Origin: Streptomyces actinomycinicus
GTDB taxonomy: Bacteria > Actinomycetota > Actinomycetes > Streptomycetales > Streptomycetaceae
NCBI RefSeq assembly: GCF_016741775.1
Contig: NZ_JAERRK010000019.1
Coordinates: 116,410-180,409 of the forward strand
Reading direction: 5' to 3'
DNA: 64,000 nt
The translations under genes and the position numbers were made by a program. Shown in pieces: positions 32,470 through 41,115 of this stretch; the stretch's first letter is position 1, and each line of letters starts with the position of its first letter. Below the pieces are notes generated by a model. That model saw nothing but the letters and a program-made list of their open reading frames with translations, was not told the origin of the DNA and ran no database searches.

Positions 32470-34077
32470 TCAGGCGCGCAGCCAGGCCGCCGTGTCCTGC
32501 GGCAGCCGGCCCGACTCGTCCAGGGGGCCGCTGCCGAGCAGGAGTCGGGAGTGCGCGGGGAGGCCTGCGGGCGTGGGCGCGAGGTTCACCACGCACAGCA
32601 CTCCGTCCGCGCGGGAGAAGGCGAGCACGCCCTCGGGGGCGGGCAGCCAGGTCAGGGGGCCCTCGCCGAACTCCGGACGGAGGGCGACGGCCCTGCGGTA
32701 CAGGGTGAGCATGGAGTGGGGGTCCCGCTGCTGGCGGTCGACGGCGTACATGGGCCAGTCGGGCGGCTGCGGCAGCCAGGGCTCCTTGCGGGAGCCGAAT
32801 CCCGCGTACGGCAGTCCGGCGGCCCACGGCAGCGGCACCCGGCAGCCGTCGCGGCCGGGGTCGGTCCCCCGCGAGCGGAGGTACATCGGGTCCTGGATGC
32901 GGCCGGCCGGGATCTCGGCCTCGGGCAGGCCCAGTTCCTCCCCCTGGTAGAGGTACACCGCGCCGGGCAGGGCCAGGGAGAGCAGGGCGGCGGCCCGCGC
33001 CCTGCGGGTGCCGAGCACCGGATCGGCCGGCGTGCCGAAGGCCTTGGTCGCGAAGTCGAAGGCGGTGTCCTCGCGGCCGTACCGGGTGACCGTGCGGGTG
33101 ACGTCGTGGTTGCACAGCACCCAGGTGGCCGGGGCGCCGACGGGGGCGTGCTCGGCGAGGGTGGTGTCGATCGCCTCGCGCAGCCGGGCGGCGTCCCAGG
33201 GGCAGGACAGGAAGGAGAAGTTGAAGGCGGTGTGGAGTTCGTCGGGGCGCAGGTAGCGTGCGAAACGCCCGGGGTCGGGCAGCCAGACCTCGCCGACGAA
33301 CACGCCGTCGTACTCGTCCGCCACGCGGCGCCAGGAGCGGTAGACGTCGTGGAGTTCGTCGCGGTCGACGAAGGGGTGCGGCCGCGGGTGCGCGGCGAGG
33401 TCGGGGAGGTCCGGGTCCTTGGCGAGCAGGGCCGCCGAGTCGATGCGGACGCCGGCGACACCCCGCTCGAACCAGAAGCGCAGGATGTCCTCGTGCTCCT
33501 GGCGGACGGCCGGGTGGGCCCAGTTCAGGTCGGGCTGTTCGGGCGTGAACAGGTGCAGGTACCAGTCGCCGTCGGGCAGCCGGGTCCACACCGGCTCGGT
33601 GGAGCCGGCGAACTGCGACGGCCAGTCGTTCGGCGGGAGTTCGCCTCGCGCGCCGCGGCCGCGCCGGAAGTGGAACAGTTCGCGCTCCGGGCTGCCCGGC
33701 CCGGCGGCGAGTGCCGCCCGGAACCAGGGGTGCTGGTCCGAGACGTGGTTGGGCACGATGTCGACGATGGTGCGGATGCCCAGCTCCCGCGCCTCGGCGA
33801 TCAGCTTCTCGGCTTCGGCGAGGGTGCCGAAGGCCGGGTCGATGGTCCGGTAGTCGGCGACGTCGTAGCCGCCGTCCTTCAGCGGTGAGAGGTACCAGGG
33901 GGTGAACCACAGGGCGTCCACGCCGAGTTCGGCCAGGTACGGCAGCCGGGTGCGGACGCCCGCGAGATCGCCGGTGCCGTCGCCGTCACCGTCGGCGAAG
34001 CTGCGGACGTACACCTGGTAGATGACGGCGGAGCGCCACCAGTCACGGTCTTTTCGGGCAGGGGTGGGCTGTCCCAC
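32470..34077 (-). CDS. GH13 alpha-glucosidase (oligo-glucosidase type), cytoplasmic
   Basis: 535 residues, no signal peptide. GH13 order: WWRSAVIYQVYVRSFADGDGDGTGDLAG, DIVPNHVSDQHPWF (region I), GVRIDSAALL with the nucleophile Asp (region II), GEVWLPD with the acid Glu (region III) and VLCNHDVTR with the stabilising Asp (region IV). The size and DWWRSAVIYQVYVRSF opening match actinobacterial intracellular alpha-glucosidases (AglA/Agl3-like). It would hydrolyse imported malto-, isomalto- or nigero-oligosaccharides. Chosen start is GTG at 34077 with AAAGG upstream; 32 bases after the permease gene. Confidence 0.9.
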   Translation of the reverse strand: MGQPTPARKDRDWWRSAVIYQVYVRSFADGDGDGTGDLAGVRTRLPYLAELGVDALWFTPWYLSPLKDGGYDVADYRTIDPAFGTLAEAEKLIAEARELGIRTIVDIVPNHVSDQHPWFRAALAAGPGSPERELFHFRRGRGARGELPPNDWPSQFAGSTEPVWTRLPDGDWYLHLFTPEQPDLNWAHPAVRQEHEDILRFWFERGVAGVRIDSAALLAKDPDLPDLAAHPRPHPFVDRDELHDVYRSWRRVADEYDGVFVGEVWLPDPGRFARYLRPDELHTAFNFSFLSCPWDAARLREAIDTTLAEHAPVGAPATWVLCNHDVTRTVTRYGREDTAFDFATKAFGTPADPVLGTRRARAAALLSLALPGAVYLYQGEELGLPEAEIPAGRIQDPMYLRSRGTDPGRDGCRVPLPWAAGLPYAGFGSRKEPWLPQPPDWPMYAVDRQQRDPHSMLTLYRRAVALRPEFGEGPLTWLPAPEGVLAFSRADGVLCVVNLAPTPAGLPAHSRLLLGSGPLDESGRLPQDTAAWLRA

Positions 34078-34109
34078 TGAGCTTGCCTTTCTCTGGACGG
34101 GCGGCGGCG

Positions 34110-34988
34110 TCAGCCCTTGGTGCTGCCCGCGCTGATCCCCGCGATGATGTGCCGCTGGAAGACGAGGAACAGCGCGACCATCGGGACGCTGGCGATCACC
34201 ATCGCGGCGATGAGCACGGTGAGCTGGATGTTCTGCGACAGCTGGACCAGGGCCACGCTGATCGGCTGCTTGCCGGTGTCGGAGAAGACCATGAGCGGCC
34301 ACAGGAAGTCCTGCCAGACGGCGACCAGCGCGAAGATCGACACCACGCCGAGCACCGGCCGGGACATGGGCAGGACGACGGACCACAGGATCCGCAGCTT
34401 GCCGGCGCCGTCGATCTCGGCGGCCTCCAGCACATCGCGCGGCAGCTGGTCGAAGAACCGTTTGAGCAGGTACAGGTTGAAGGCGTTGGCGACCGCCGGC
34501 AGCCAGATGGCGAGGGGGTCGTCGAGCAGGCTGGTGTGGATCAGCGGCAGGTCGGCGACCGTCAGGTACTTCGGTACGACCAGGGCCTGCGCCGGGACCA
34601 TGAGGGTGGCGAGGATGCCGCCGAGGACCACCTTGCCGAAGGCGGGCTTCAGCCTGGACAGGGCGTAGGCGGCGGCCGTGCAGAAGACGAGCTGGCAGGC
34701 CCAGGCGCCGGCCGCCTGGACGAGCGTGTTGAGCAGGTGCTGCGGGAGCTGCATGAGGTCCCAGGCGTCGGTGTAGCCGCCGGGGTGCCAGTGCTCCGGC
34801 AGCAGCGTCGGCGGGGTCCTGGCCACCTCGTCCGGGGATTTCAGCGCACCGGTCACCATCCAGTAGACCGGGAAGAGGAAGGCCACGGCGAAGAGGACGA
34901 CGACGGCCGTGAACACCGTCCAGTAGACGGCCTTTCCGCGCGGGCGGGCGAGGGCGGCCGGGGAGATCAGGGTGCGGGTACTGCTCAT
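34110..34988 (-). CDS. Sugar ABC transporter permease (MalG-like)
   Basis: 292 residues, six transmembrane helices beginning at VYWTVFTAVVVLFAVAFLFPVYWMVTGAL (residues about 21-49). The inner-membrane EAA loop is EAAEIDGAGKLRILWSVVLPMSRP (about 190-213), where the ATPase docks. Start ATG overlaps the stop of the other permease (ATGA). Together they form the channel for the sugar bound by the upstream lipoprotein. No ATPase gene is in the locus; in Streptomyces a shared MsiK-type ATPase normally serves such systems. Confidence 0.93.
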   Translation of the reverse strand: MSSTRTLISPAALARPRGKAVYWTVFTAVVVLFAVAFLFPVYWMVTGALKSPDEVARTPPTLLPEHWHPGGYTDAWDLMQLPQHLLNTLVQAAGAWACQLVFCTAAAYALSRLKPAFGKVVLGGILATLMVPAQALVVPKYLTVADLPLIHTSLLDDPLAIWLPAVANAFNLYLLKRFFDQLPRDVLEAAEIDGAGKLRILWSVVLPMSRPVLGVVSIFALVAVWQDFLWPLMVFSDTGKQPISVALVQLSQNIQLTVLIAAMVIASVPMVALFLVFQRHIIAGISAGSTKG

Positions 34989-35938
34989 GCGTCCCCCTCG
35001 GTCCGGGTGAGCCGCAGGTAGACCCCGGAGAAGGCGCCGAGCAGGAGCAGCAGCATGACGCTGAGGGCGCAGGCGCCGCCGAAGTCGTTGTAGAGGAAGG
35101 CGTACTTGTAGATGAGGTAGAGGACGGTGACCGTGGCGTTCTCCGGGCCGCCGCCGGTGATGACGAAGGGCTCGGTGAACACCTGCATGGTGGCGATGAT
35201 CTGAAGGAGCATCAGCATCAGGATCACGAACCGGGTCTGCGGGATCGTGACGTGCCGGACGCGCTGCAGCAGGCCGGCGCCGTCCAGTTCGGCGGCCTCG
35301 TACAGCTCGCCGGGGATGGACTGCAGGGCGGCCAGGTAGATGAGGACGGTGCCGCCCATGTTGGCCCAGGTGGCCACGATCACCAGGGAGACGAGCGCGG
35401 TGTCGGCGCCGTTGGACCAGTTCGAGGTGGGCAGGTGCAGGAAGCGCAGGGTCTCGTTGGCGAGGCCGGCTCCCGGGTCGTAGAACCACTTCCACAGCAG
35501 TGCGCTGACCACCGGCGGGATCATCACCGGCAGGTAGACGACGACCCGGAAGAACGCCTTGGCGTGCCGCAGTTCGTTGAGGACGAGGGCCAGCACGAAG
35601 GGGATCGCGAAGCCGATGAGCAGGGCCAGCAGGGTGAAGGTGAGGGTGTTGCGCCAGGCGGCGGTGAACTCGGGGTCGTGCAGGACCCGGGTGAAGTTGT
35701 CGGTGCCGACCCACGCGGGCGGTGAGCCGGGCGTGTACTTCTGGAAGGCGATGACGACCGCCCGGATCGCCGGGTACCAGGAGAACAGGGCGAAGCAGAG
35801 CAGGCCGCCGAGGAGGAAGCCGTAGGCACGGAGCTGGTCGGTCAGGCGGCGCCGCCTGGAGTCCCGCACCGGGGGCGGCGCCGGGACTTGGTGGGCGGCG
35901 GCCTTCGTGACGCGGCGCCGCTCGGCCGTCTTCGTCAT
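34985..35938 (-). CDS. Sugar ABC transporter permease (MalF-like)
   Basis: 317 residues. A charged cytoplasmic N-terminus (MTKTAERRRVTKAAAHQVPAPPPVRDSRRRR) is followed by six helices from residue 38. EAA loop EAAELDGAGLLQRVRHVTIPQTR (about 220-242). It sits 5 bases downstream of the binding protein gene and overlaps the next permease by 4 bases, so the three are one transcript and tightly coupled. Confidence 0.93.
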   Translation of the reverse strand: MTKTAERRRVTKAAAHQVPAPPPVRDSRRRRLTDQLRAYGFLLGGLLCFALFSWYPAIRAVVIAFQKYTPGSPPAWVGTDNFTRVLHDPEFTAAWRNTLTFTLLALLIGFAIPFVLALVLNELRHAKAFFRVVVYLPVMIPPVVSALLWKWFYDPGAGLANETLRFLHLPTSNWSNGADTALVSLVIVATWANMGGTVLIYLAALQSIPGELYEAAELDGAGLLQRVRHVTIPQTRFVILMLMLLQIIATMQVFTEPFVITGGGPENATVTVLYLIYKYAFLYNDFGGACALSVMLLLLLGAFSGVYLRLTRTEGDA

Positions 35939-35943
35939 CCCGG

Positions 35944-37296
35944 TCAGCTCCGGGCCAGGATGCCGTCGATCTTTCCGGACGCGTCCTTCAGCAGCTGGTC
36001 GATGTCGGCGTCCTCCTTGGTCAGCACCGCGGACACGACGGAGTCGAGGACGGAGTAGATCTGCTGCGCGTGAGGCGGTTCGATCTTCAGCTGGAGCTGC
36101 CGGCTGCCGTCGAGGAACGCCTGGTAGTTCTCCACCGGGACGTTTGCGTCGGCCTTCTTGGCCTGCTGGTCCTTCGTGTCGGCGGCGCCGGTGAACAGGC
36201 GCGGCTCGGGCAGGCCGACGGGGGCGTCGTTCTTCCTGGCGCGGGCGTAGTCGCCGAGGAAGCCCTTGCCGGGGGTGAGGAACATGTGGTCGAGCCACTT
36301 CAGGCCGGCGCGGATCTGGGCGGGCGTGTCGTGCTTGTTGAACATGTAGCCGTCGCCGCCGATGAGGGTGCCCTTGCCGCCGGGCATGGGGGCGAGCGCG
36401 AGGTCCTTGTAGTCGCCGCCCTTCTCCTTGACCAGGATCGGGATGTTGTCGGGGGCGGAGAGGTACATGCCGAGCTTGCCCGAACCCATCATCTGCTGCA
36501 CGTCGTTGATGACGAGGAGCTGCTTGCTGCCCATGGAGTCGTCGGTCCACCGCATGTCGTGCAGGTTCTGCAGGACGGCACGGCCCTCGGGGGTGTCGAC
36601 GGTGGCCTTCTTCCCGTCCGCGTCGACGACGTCGCCGCCCTGGGAGTACAGCTCGGCGGTGAAGTGCCAGCCGCCCTGGTTCTGCGCGCTGTAGTCGGCG
36701 TATCCGACGGTGCCGTCACCGAGTGCGGCGATCCTCTTCGCGGCGGCGCGGACCTCGGCCCAGGTCGCCGGGGGCTCGTCGGGGTCCAGGCCGGCCTTCC
36801 GGAAGAGGGCGCGGTTGTAGATCAGTCCCATGGAGTAGCCGGTGCGGGGTATGCCGTAGACCTTGCCGTGCACGGTGTAGATGTCCCGCAGTTGCTTCTG
36901 GATGCTGTCGTAGCTCTTCAGTTCCTTGAGGTACGGAGTGAGGTCGGCGGCCTGTCCGACGTCGACGACGTGCGCGGCGTCGGTGAAGTACGTGTAGAAC
37001 ACGTCCTCCATCCGGCCGCCGGCGAGCTTGGCGTCGAAGGTCTTCGGGTCCTGGCAGGGGAAGGCGTCGTGCGCGACGACGTCGATGTCCGGGTTGCGCT
37101 CCTCGAAGGAGGCGACGTCCGCCTCGAAGAAGCCGCGGTCGACCTCGGCGCTCCTGGGCGGCTCGCAGTTGACCGTGATGCGGGTCCTGCCGCTCGCCGG
37201 CCCGTCGTCATCGGACCCGCAGGCGGTGGCGGCGAGGGCGAGGGAGGAACTGACGCCGATCGCGAGGACGGTACGGCGGAACCCGGTGTGTCTCAT
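35944..37296 (-). CDS. Sugar ABC transporter substrate-binding lipoprotein
   Basis: 450 residues, family 1 extracellular solute-binding protein. Lipoprotein signal: MRHTGFRRTVLAIGVSSSLALAATAC, with the lipidated Cys26 in a LAATAC lipobox. The mature protein starts GSDDDG, then ITVNCEPPRSAEVDRGFFEADVASFEERNPDIDVV. ATG at 37296 follows GAGGGG. First gene of the importer operon. The ligand is inferred to be an alpha-linked gluco-oligosaccharide from the enzymes encoded downstream. Confidence 0.92.
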   Translation of the reverse strand: MRHTGFRRTVLAIGVSSSLALAATACGSDDDGPASGRTRITVNCEPPRSAEVDRGFFEADVASFEERNPDIDVVAHDAFPCQDPKTFDAKLAGGRMEDVFYTYFTDAAHVVDVGQAADLTPYLKELKSYDSIQKQLRDIYTVHGKVYGIPRTGYSMGLIYNRALFRKAGLDPDEPPATWAEVRAAAKRIAALGDGTVGYADYSAQNQGGWHFTAELYSQGGDVVDADGKKATVDTPEGRAVLQNLHDMRWTDDSMGSKQLLVINDVQQMMGSGKLGMYLSAPDNIPILVKEKGGDYKDLALAPMPGGKGTLIGGDGYMFNKHDTPAQIRAGLKWLDHMFLTPGKGFLGDYARARKNDAPVGLPEPRLFTGAADTKDQQAKKADANVPVENYQAFLDGSRQLQLKIEPPHAQQIYSVLDSVVSAVLTKEDADIDQLLKDASGKIDGILARS

Positions 37297-37359
37297 CGGT
37301 GGACCCCTCATGGCACTCATGGGCAGGAGCGGGTGGGCGCCGCACACTCAAGCACCGCC

Positions 37360-37380
37360 GACATCTGACCGCAAGATGTC
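37360..37380. promoter_or_regulatory. Inverted repeat upstream of the binding-protein gene
   Basis: GACATCT (37360-37366) and AGATGTC (37374-37380), a perfect 7-bp dyad with a 7-base spacer, about 64 bases before the start of the importer operon. The AT-rich CTGTAATTAATTGACAG lies just beyond (37390-37406) and may include the promoter. Confidence 0.4.
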
Positions 37381-37427
37381 GCGCAGGATCTGTAATTAAT
37401 TGACAGCGGGATGGATCTTCCGGAGGT

Positions 37428-38426
37428 TCAGTCGCGCGGGGCTTGCGCGGTGGAGCCGCGTACCACCAGCTCGGGCTCGAAGAGCAGTTCTTCGGCAGGC
37501 ACGGAGGTGCCGCCGATCTGCGCGTTCAGCAGCTCGACGGCCGCGCGGCCCATGGCCTCGATGGGCTGGCGGACGGTGGTCAGCGGGGGTTCGGTGCAGT
37601 TCATGAACGCCGAGTCGTCGTAGCCGACGACGGAGATCCGGCCCGGAACGGCGTACCCCTTGCGGCGGGCCGCCCGGACGGCACCGAGGGCCAGCGGGTC
37701 GGAGGCGCAGATGATGCCGGTGACGCCGCGGTCGATCAGCCGGGAGGCGGCGGCGTGGCCGCCCTCGAGGGAGAAGATGGCGCGGGCGACGAACTCGTCC
37801 GGGAGGTCACCGGCGATCGCCCGGGCGGCGGCCAGCTTGCGTGCCGAGGGCACGTGGTCGCCAGGGCCGAGCACCAGGCCGATGCGTTCGTGGCCGAGGG
37901 AGGCCAGGTGGCGCCAGGCCTGCTCGACGGCCACGGTGTCGTCGCAGGACACGGCCGGGAAGCCGAGGTGTTCGATGGCCGCGTTGACGAGGACGACCGG
38001 GATGTTGCGGTCGGCGAGCAGCCGGTAGTGGTCGTGCGGCGCGTCGGCCTGGGCGTACAGGCCGCCGGCGAAGACCACGCCCGAGACCTGCTGATGCAGC
38101 AGGAGTTCGACGTAGTCCGCCTCCGAGACACCGCCCTTGGTCTGCGTGCAGAGCACCGGGGTGAGTCCGAGCTGGGCCAGCGCACCGCCGATGACCTCGG
38201 CGAACGCCGGGAAGATGGGGTTCTGCAGCTCGGGCAGGACCAGGCCGACCAGACGGGCGCGTTCGCCGCGCAGCTGGGTGGGGCGCTCGTAACCGAGGAC
38301 GTCCAGCGCCGTCAGGACCGCCTGCCGGGTGGCGTCGGAGACTCCGGGCTTGCCGTTGAGCACCCGGCTGACCGTGGCCTCGCTGACCCCGACCTTCTTC
38401 GCCACTTCCGCAAGTCGTCGCGTCAT
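37428..38426 (-). CDS. LacI family regulator of the alpha-glucan locus
   Basis: 332 residues. HTH: RRLAEVAKKVGVSEATVSRVLNGKPGVSDATRQAVLTALDVLGYERPTQLRGERARLVGLVLPELQNPIF, then the sugar-sensing domain ending PPLTTVRQPIEAMGRAAVELLNAQIGGTSVPAEELLFEPELVVRGST. Immediately upstream of the importer operon on the same strand (131-base gap), as AglR/MalR-type repressors are. It should bind the palindrome 20 bases ahead of its own start and probably the importer promoter, with an oligosaccharide as inducer. Confidence 0.92.
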   Translation of the reverse strand: MTRRLAEVAKKVGVSEATVSRVLNGKPGVSDATRQAVLTALDVLGYERPTQLRGERARLVGLVLPELQNPIFPAFAEVIGGALAQLGLTPVLCTQTKGGVSEADYVELLLHQQVSGVVFAGGLYAQADAPHDHYRLLADRNIPVVLVNAAIEHLGFPAVSCDDTVAVEQAWRHLASLGHERIGLVLGPGDHVPSARKLAAARAIAGDLPDEFVARAIFSLEGGHAAASRLIDRGVTGIICASDPLALGAVRAARRKGYAVPGRISVVGYDDSAFMNCTEPPLTTVRQPIEAMGRAAVELLNAQIGGTSVPAEELLFEPELVVRGSTAQAPRD

Positions 38427-38446
38427 GCGCGCAAGACTAGCGCAAG

Positions 38447-38467
38447 TTACGCAAGCTGCTTGCGTAA
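38447..38467. promoter_or_regulatory. LacI-type operator ahead of the glucan-locus regulator
   Basis: Perfect 10-bp arms TTACGCAAGC (38447-38456) and GCTTGCGTAA (38458-38467) around one T. Extra CGCAAG half-sites lie at 38430-38435 and 38441-38446. Position in front of the LacI gene suggests autoregulation. Confidence 0.65.
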
Positions 38468-38572
38468 GTGGCGACGAGGATCCGGGAGGCCGGGCCGGGG
38501 GGAGCAGCCGGGCCGGGCGGCGGGTACAGCCGACCCGGCGCCGCCGGCGACCTGAACGCCGGCGGTGCCGGG

Positions 38573-39244
38573 TCAGCTCTCGGGTGACGGTACGACCGTC
38601 AGGTGGGTGGCCGCGCCCTTCTGGCGGCGCGGTCGGCGCACCGGCGCGGCGGGCCGGCGCGGCTCGCGCGGGACCAGGGACAGCCGGCGCAGTCCCAGGT
38701 CCCGCAGCGGCTGCGGCGACTCCTCGATGACGCGGCACTCGGTGGGCCCGCGGCGCGGGTCCGGGTGGTGCAGGAGGCGTACGGCCCCGTCGAGGCGGGT
38801 CGCGGCCTCGCCGACGGCCCGGATCCAGTGCGGCAGGCCCTGCCGGTAGGCGGCCTCCATGATCGGGTCCTGGGCGATCTCCCGGCGCAGGGTCTGGAGT
38901 TCGTGGTCGTGCCCGTGCGCCTCCAGGGCGGACCGCAGCTCGGCCAGCATCGGCAGGCACCAGCCCGCCTCGTGCTCGCCGAGGACCTCGCCCGCGTCCG
39001 GGTGGAAGAGCACGAACCGCAGGAAGTTGTCCTCCGGCATGGCGGTCGGGTGGGGGCGCACACCGCGGAAAAGTGACTCGAATGCGCTGTTGGCCATGAC
39101 CACGTCCCAGTGGCGGTCGACGACCAGGGACGGGCAGGACAGATGGTCCATCAGCAGGGCGTAGTCCTGCAGGTACGCCTGGTTCTCACATGTCTCGGGG
39201 ACGGGCCGCGGTGCCGGCCGCTGCCCTCCTGCCTGATGTGCCAT
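38573..39244 (-). CDS. MmyB-like ligand-binding domain protein without HTH
   Basis: 223 residues that match only the C-terminal PAS-like ligand-binding domain of MmyB-type regulators: YALLMDHLSCPSLVVDRHWDVVMANSAFESLFRGVRPHPTAMPEDNFLRFVLFHPDAGEVLG...W. The XRE helix-turn-helix usually found before it is absent; residues 1-25 are Pro/Arg-rich. The C-terminal 40 residues are basic and disordered. It may act as a stand-alone sensor or modulate the divergent XRE regulator 258 bases away. The start at 39244 is likely; an in-frame ATG at 39280 is an alternative. Confidence 0.75.
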   Translation of the reverse strand: MAHQAGGQRPAPRPVPETCENQAYLQDYALLMDHLSCPSLVVDRHWDVVMANSAFESLFRGVRPHPTAMPEDNFLRFVLFHPDAGEVLGEHEAGWCLPMLAELRSALEAHGHDHELQTLRREIAQDPIMEAAYRQGLPHWIRAVGEAATRLDGAVRLLHHPDPRRGPTECRVIEESPQPLRDLGLRRLSLVPREPRRPAAPVRRPRRQKGAATHLTVVPSPES

Positions 39245-39316
39245 CGGGAGGTCACCCCTCTTGCCTCTGCGGCCTTTCACGCGGCGTTGCGATCCTGCTG
39301 CCCCGGCAAGAGTCGT

Positions 39317-39374
39317 GTCAACTATCGTGGCATTTCATGCCGGTTGACGGCTGAAATTCGCCACAGTTGTGGCG
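39317..39374. promoter_or_regulatory. Nested dyads between the MmyB-like and XRE genes
   Basis: GTCAAC (39317-39322) pairs with GTTGAC (39343-39348), enclosing GGCAT (39329-39333) and ATGCC (39337-39341). A second dyad CGCCACA-GT-TGTGGCG lies at 39359-39374. Both are in the divergent promoter region. Confidence 0.5.
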
Positions 39375-39502
39375 ACACCTGGATGTGAGTTCGAGACACC
39401 CGCTACTCTCCGGGAAGTTCACGGCGATCGCTCGTGAGAAGCACGGACGCATCTGAAGCACGCACGCATCTGAAGCCCTTGAGAGACGTAGGAGTTCTGT
39501 CG

Positions 39503-40159
39503 GTGACGGATGGCTATGAGGATCCGGGCGCCTCGGCGACCGCCCAGCTGCCGGCCGTCGTCGCCCGCGTCACCGCGCTCGCCGACCGGCTCGGCGTACC
39601 GCATGCCGAGGTCTTCGACGTCGGACGGCTCTCCGTCGCCTGCGGTGTGCCGGAGCCGGTGGTCAAGGCCCTGCTCAGCGGTCGGCCCGCGGGTGAGCCG
39701 GACGTCCAGGCCCGCTTCCTGCAGCGCCTGGACCTGCTGCGCCGGACCCGGCTGAAGCCCGGCGGGCGCAAGTACACCCAGCAGGAGATCGCCGACGGCG
39801 CGGGCATGTCCCGGCAGCAGGCCGGCGCCCTGATCAACGGGGACCGGCGGCCCACCATGGAGCACTGCGACGCCCTGCAGCGCTTCTTCCGCGTGCACGC
39901 CGGCTTCCTCACCGCCGAGGACCCCGAGGCACTGGCGGGCACGCTGCAGCGCACCGAACAGGAACTGCTGCAGAAGCTCGCCGACCGGGAGCGGGCCGCC
40001 GCCGAGACCGCCGCCGACCCGCTGGAGCGGCTGCTGCAGGACCACGGCGTACGCGGCATCGCCTGGCGGGCCGCCCAGTTGCCCACCGACCAGCACCGGG
40101 ACAAGGTCGCCGAGTGGCTGGACATGCTCCTGGAGAGCGTCAAGCGGCCCGAATCGTGA
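39503..40159 (+). CDS. XRE-like regulator with two helix-turn-helix segments
   Basis: 218 residues from a GTG at 39503 with AGGAG 8 bases upstream. Residues about 25-60 (ALADRLGVPHAEVFDVGRLSVACGVPEPVVKALLSG) resemble one helix-turn-helix; residues about 92-135 (KYTQQEIADGAGMSRQQAGALINGDRRPTMEHCDALQRFFRV) are a clear XRE-type one. The C-terminal half is helical. It is coupled by GTGA overlap to a HExxH metallopeptidase gene, an arrangement known for phage-type and stress regulators where an ImmA/IrrE peptidase cleaves the repressor. Confidence 0.8.
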   Translation: MTDGYEDPGASATAQLPAVVARVTALADRLGVPHAEVFDVGRLSVACGVPEPVVKALLSGRPAGEPDVQARFLQRLDLLRRTRLKPGGRKYTQQEIADGAGMSRQQAGALINGDRRPTMEHCDALQRFFRVHAGFLTAEDPEALAGTLQRTEQELLQKLADRERAAAETAADPLERLLQDHGVRGIAWRAAQLPTDQHRDKVAEWLDMLLESVKRPES

Positions 40160-40731
40160 GCCGGGGGAGGACTGTGGGCATCGGCAGGGACATGCGCCGG
40201 CTGTGCAACGAACTGGTGGGCGGGCTGACCCTGCCCGCGCCCGCGGCACCGGAAGAGCTGTACCGCGCGCTGTGCGACGCGATGAGCCGCCGCCGGGGCC
40301 GCCCCGTGCACTTCCGTACGGCCGTCTTCCCGCCCGGCACGGCCAGCGGGCTGTGGCTCGACCTGACCGACCGGGACGTCGTCGTCGTGGAGGAGCGCAC
40401 CGCCCCCGGCCACCAGTTGGTGATCCTGGGCCACGAGCTGTGGCACATGCAGGCCGACCACAGCGGGCACCATGTGGACGGTGTCGGCGCCGCCACCCGG
40501 CTCCTCCTCGAGGACACCGACCGGGAGGCGCTGCAGGCGGCGGTGCAGCGGGTCGCGGCCCGTACCCGATTCGACCACGCCGAGGAGCGGGACGCCGAGA
40601 GCTTCGGCCTGCTGCTCGCCAGCAAGTGCCGGGCCATGCTGGCCGGTTCGGCGGTGCGCGGCCCGGTCCAGCGGGACGGCGTGGCCGGCCGCATCGGGGC
40701 CTCCCTGGGCTACCCGGGCCCCCAGGGCTGA
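40156..40731 (+). CDS. ImmA/IrrE-like zinc metallopeptidase (toxin-like partner)
   Basis: 191 residues, no signal peptide. HELWH (His93, Glu94, His97) is a zinc-peptidase motif in LVILGHELWHMQADHSGHH, with a downstream acidic EERDAESFGLLLA that could supply the third ligand. Such proteins are annotated as toxins or ImmA/IrrE peptidases that cleave a partner repressor. Start taken as GTG 40156, overlapping the XRE stop; GTG 40174, close behind GGGGGAGG, is an alternative. Confidence 0.78.
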   Translation: MSRGRTVGIGRDMRRLCNELVGGLTLPAPAAPEELYRALCDAMSRRRGRPVHFRTAVFPPGTASGLWLDLTDRDVVVVEERTAPGHQLVILGHELWHMQADHSGHHVDGVGAATRLLLEDTDREALQAAVQRVAARTRFDHAEERDAESFGLLLASKCRAMLAGSAVRGPVQRDGVAGRIGASLGYPGPQG

Positions 40732-41115
40732 ACGGGAGCACCGCGCCCCGGGTGGCCCGGCGTCCCGCCCGCCGGGCCGTCCGCACCCACCCCGGCACAC
40801 CTCGACACACCCCATCACACCCCGCACAGCCCGTCCCCGAGGGAGCAGGCACCTGAGCCGCCCGGCCGTCCGGGGCGGGTACCTGAGCGGCCCGGCCGTC
40901 CGGGGGCGGGTACCTGAGCGGCCCGGCCGTACAGAGGCGGGTACCTGGGCCGCCCGGTAGTCCGGCGTGGCGGCCCGGGGTCCTGGTGTGGTTTCGCCTC
41001 GGCTGAGCGGGCGAACCGGGGCGGAGCCGGACGGCGTTGTCAGTGGTGGGCGGCAAGCTGGACATGAGCGCCGCAGCGCGCGTGACCGTGACGCCTACTC
41101 GGGGAGAGCCGACCG
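40732..41115. other. Gene-free region with minisatellite
   Basis: No gene seen in these 384 bases. Contains a tandem array at 40854-40967 (see separate entry), a CGCCTCGGCTG...GGGGCGGAG imperfect inverted repeat near 40990-41030, and a GGGGAG ribosome site for the next small gene. Confidence 0.5.
40854..40967. repeat. Minisatellite, four 30-31 bp units
   Basis: Units at 40854-40883, 40884-40914, 40915-40945 and a partial at 40946-40967. All begin TGAGC(G/C)G or TGGGCCG, share CCCGGCCGTCCGGGG and end in GCGGGTACC. Each unit contains the palindrome-like CCCGGCCGTCCGGGG. Confidence 0.85.

Noticed and set aside
29189..33910. Open frame of about 1,570 codons on the minus strand
   Set aside because: It runs in a wrong frame through phospholipase C, GH87 and GH13, each of which has clear family motifs in another frame.
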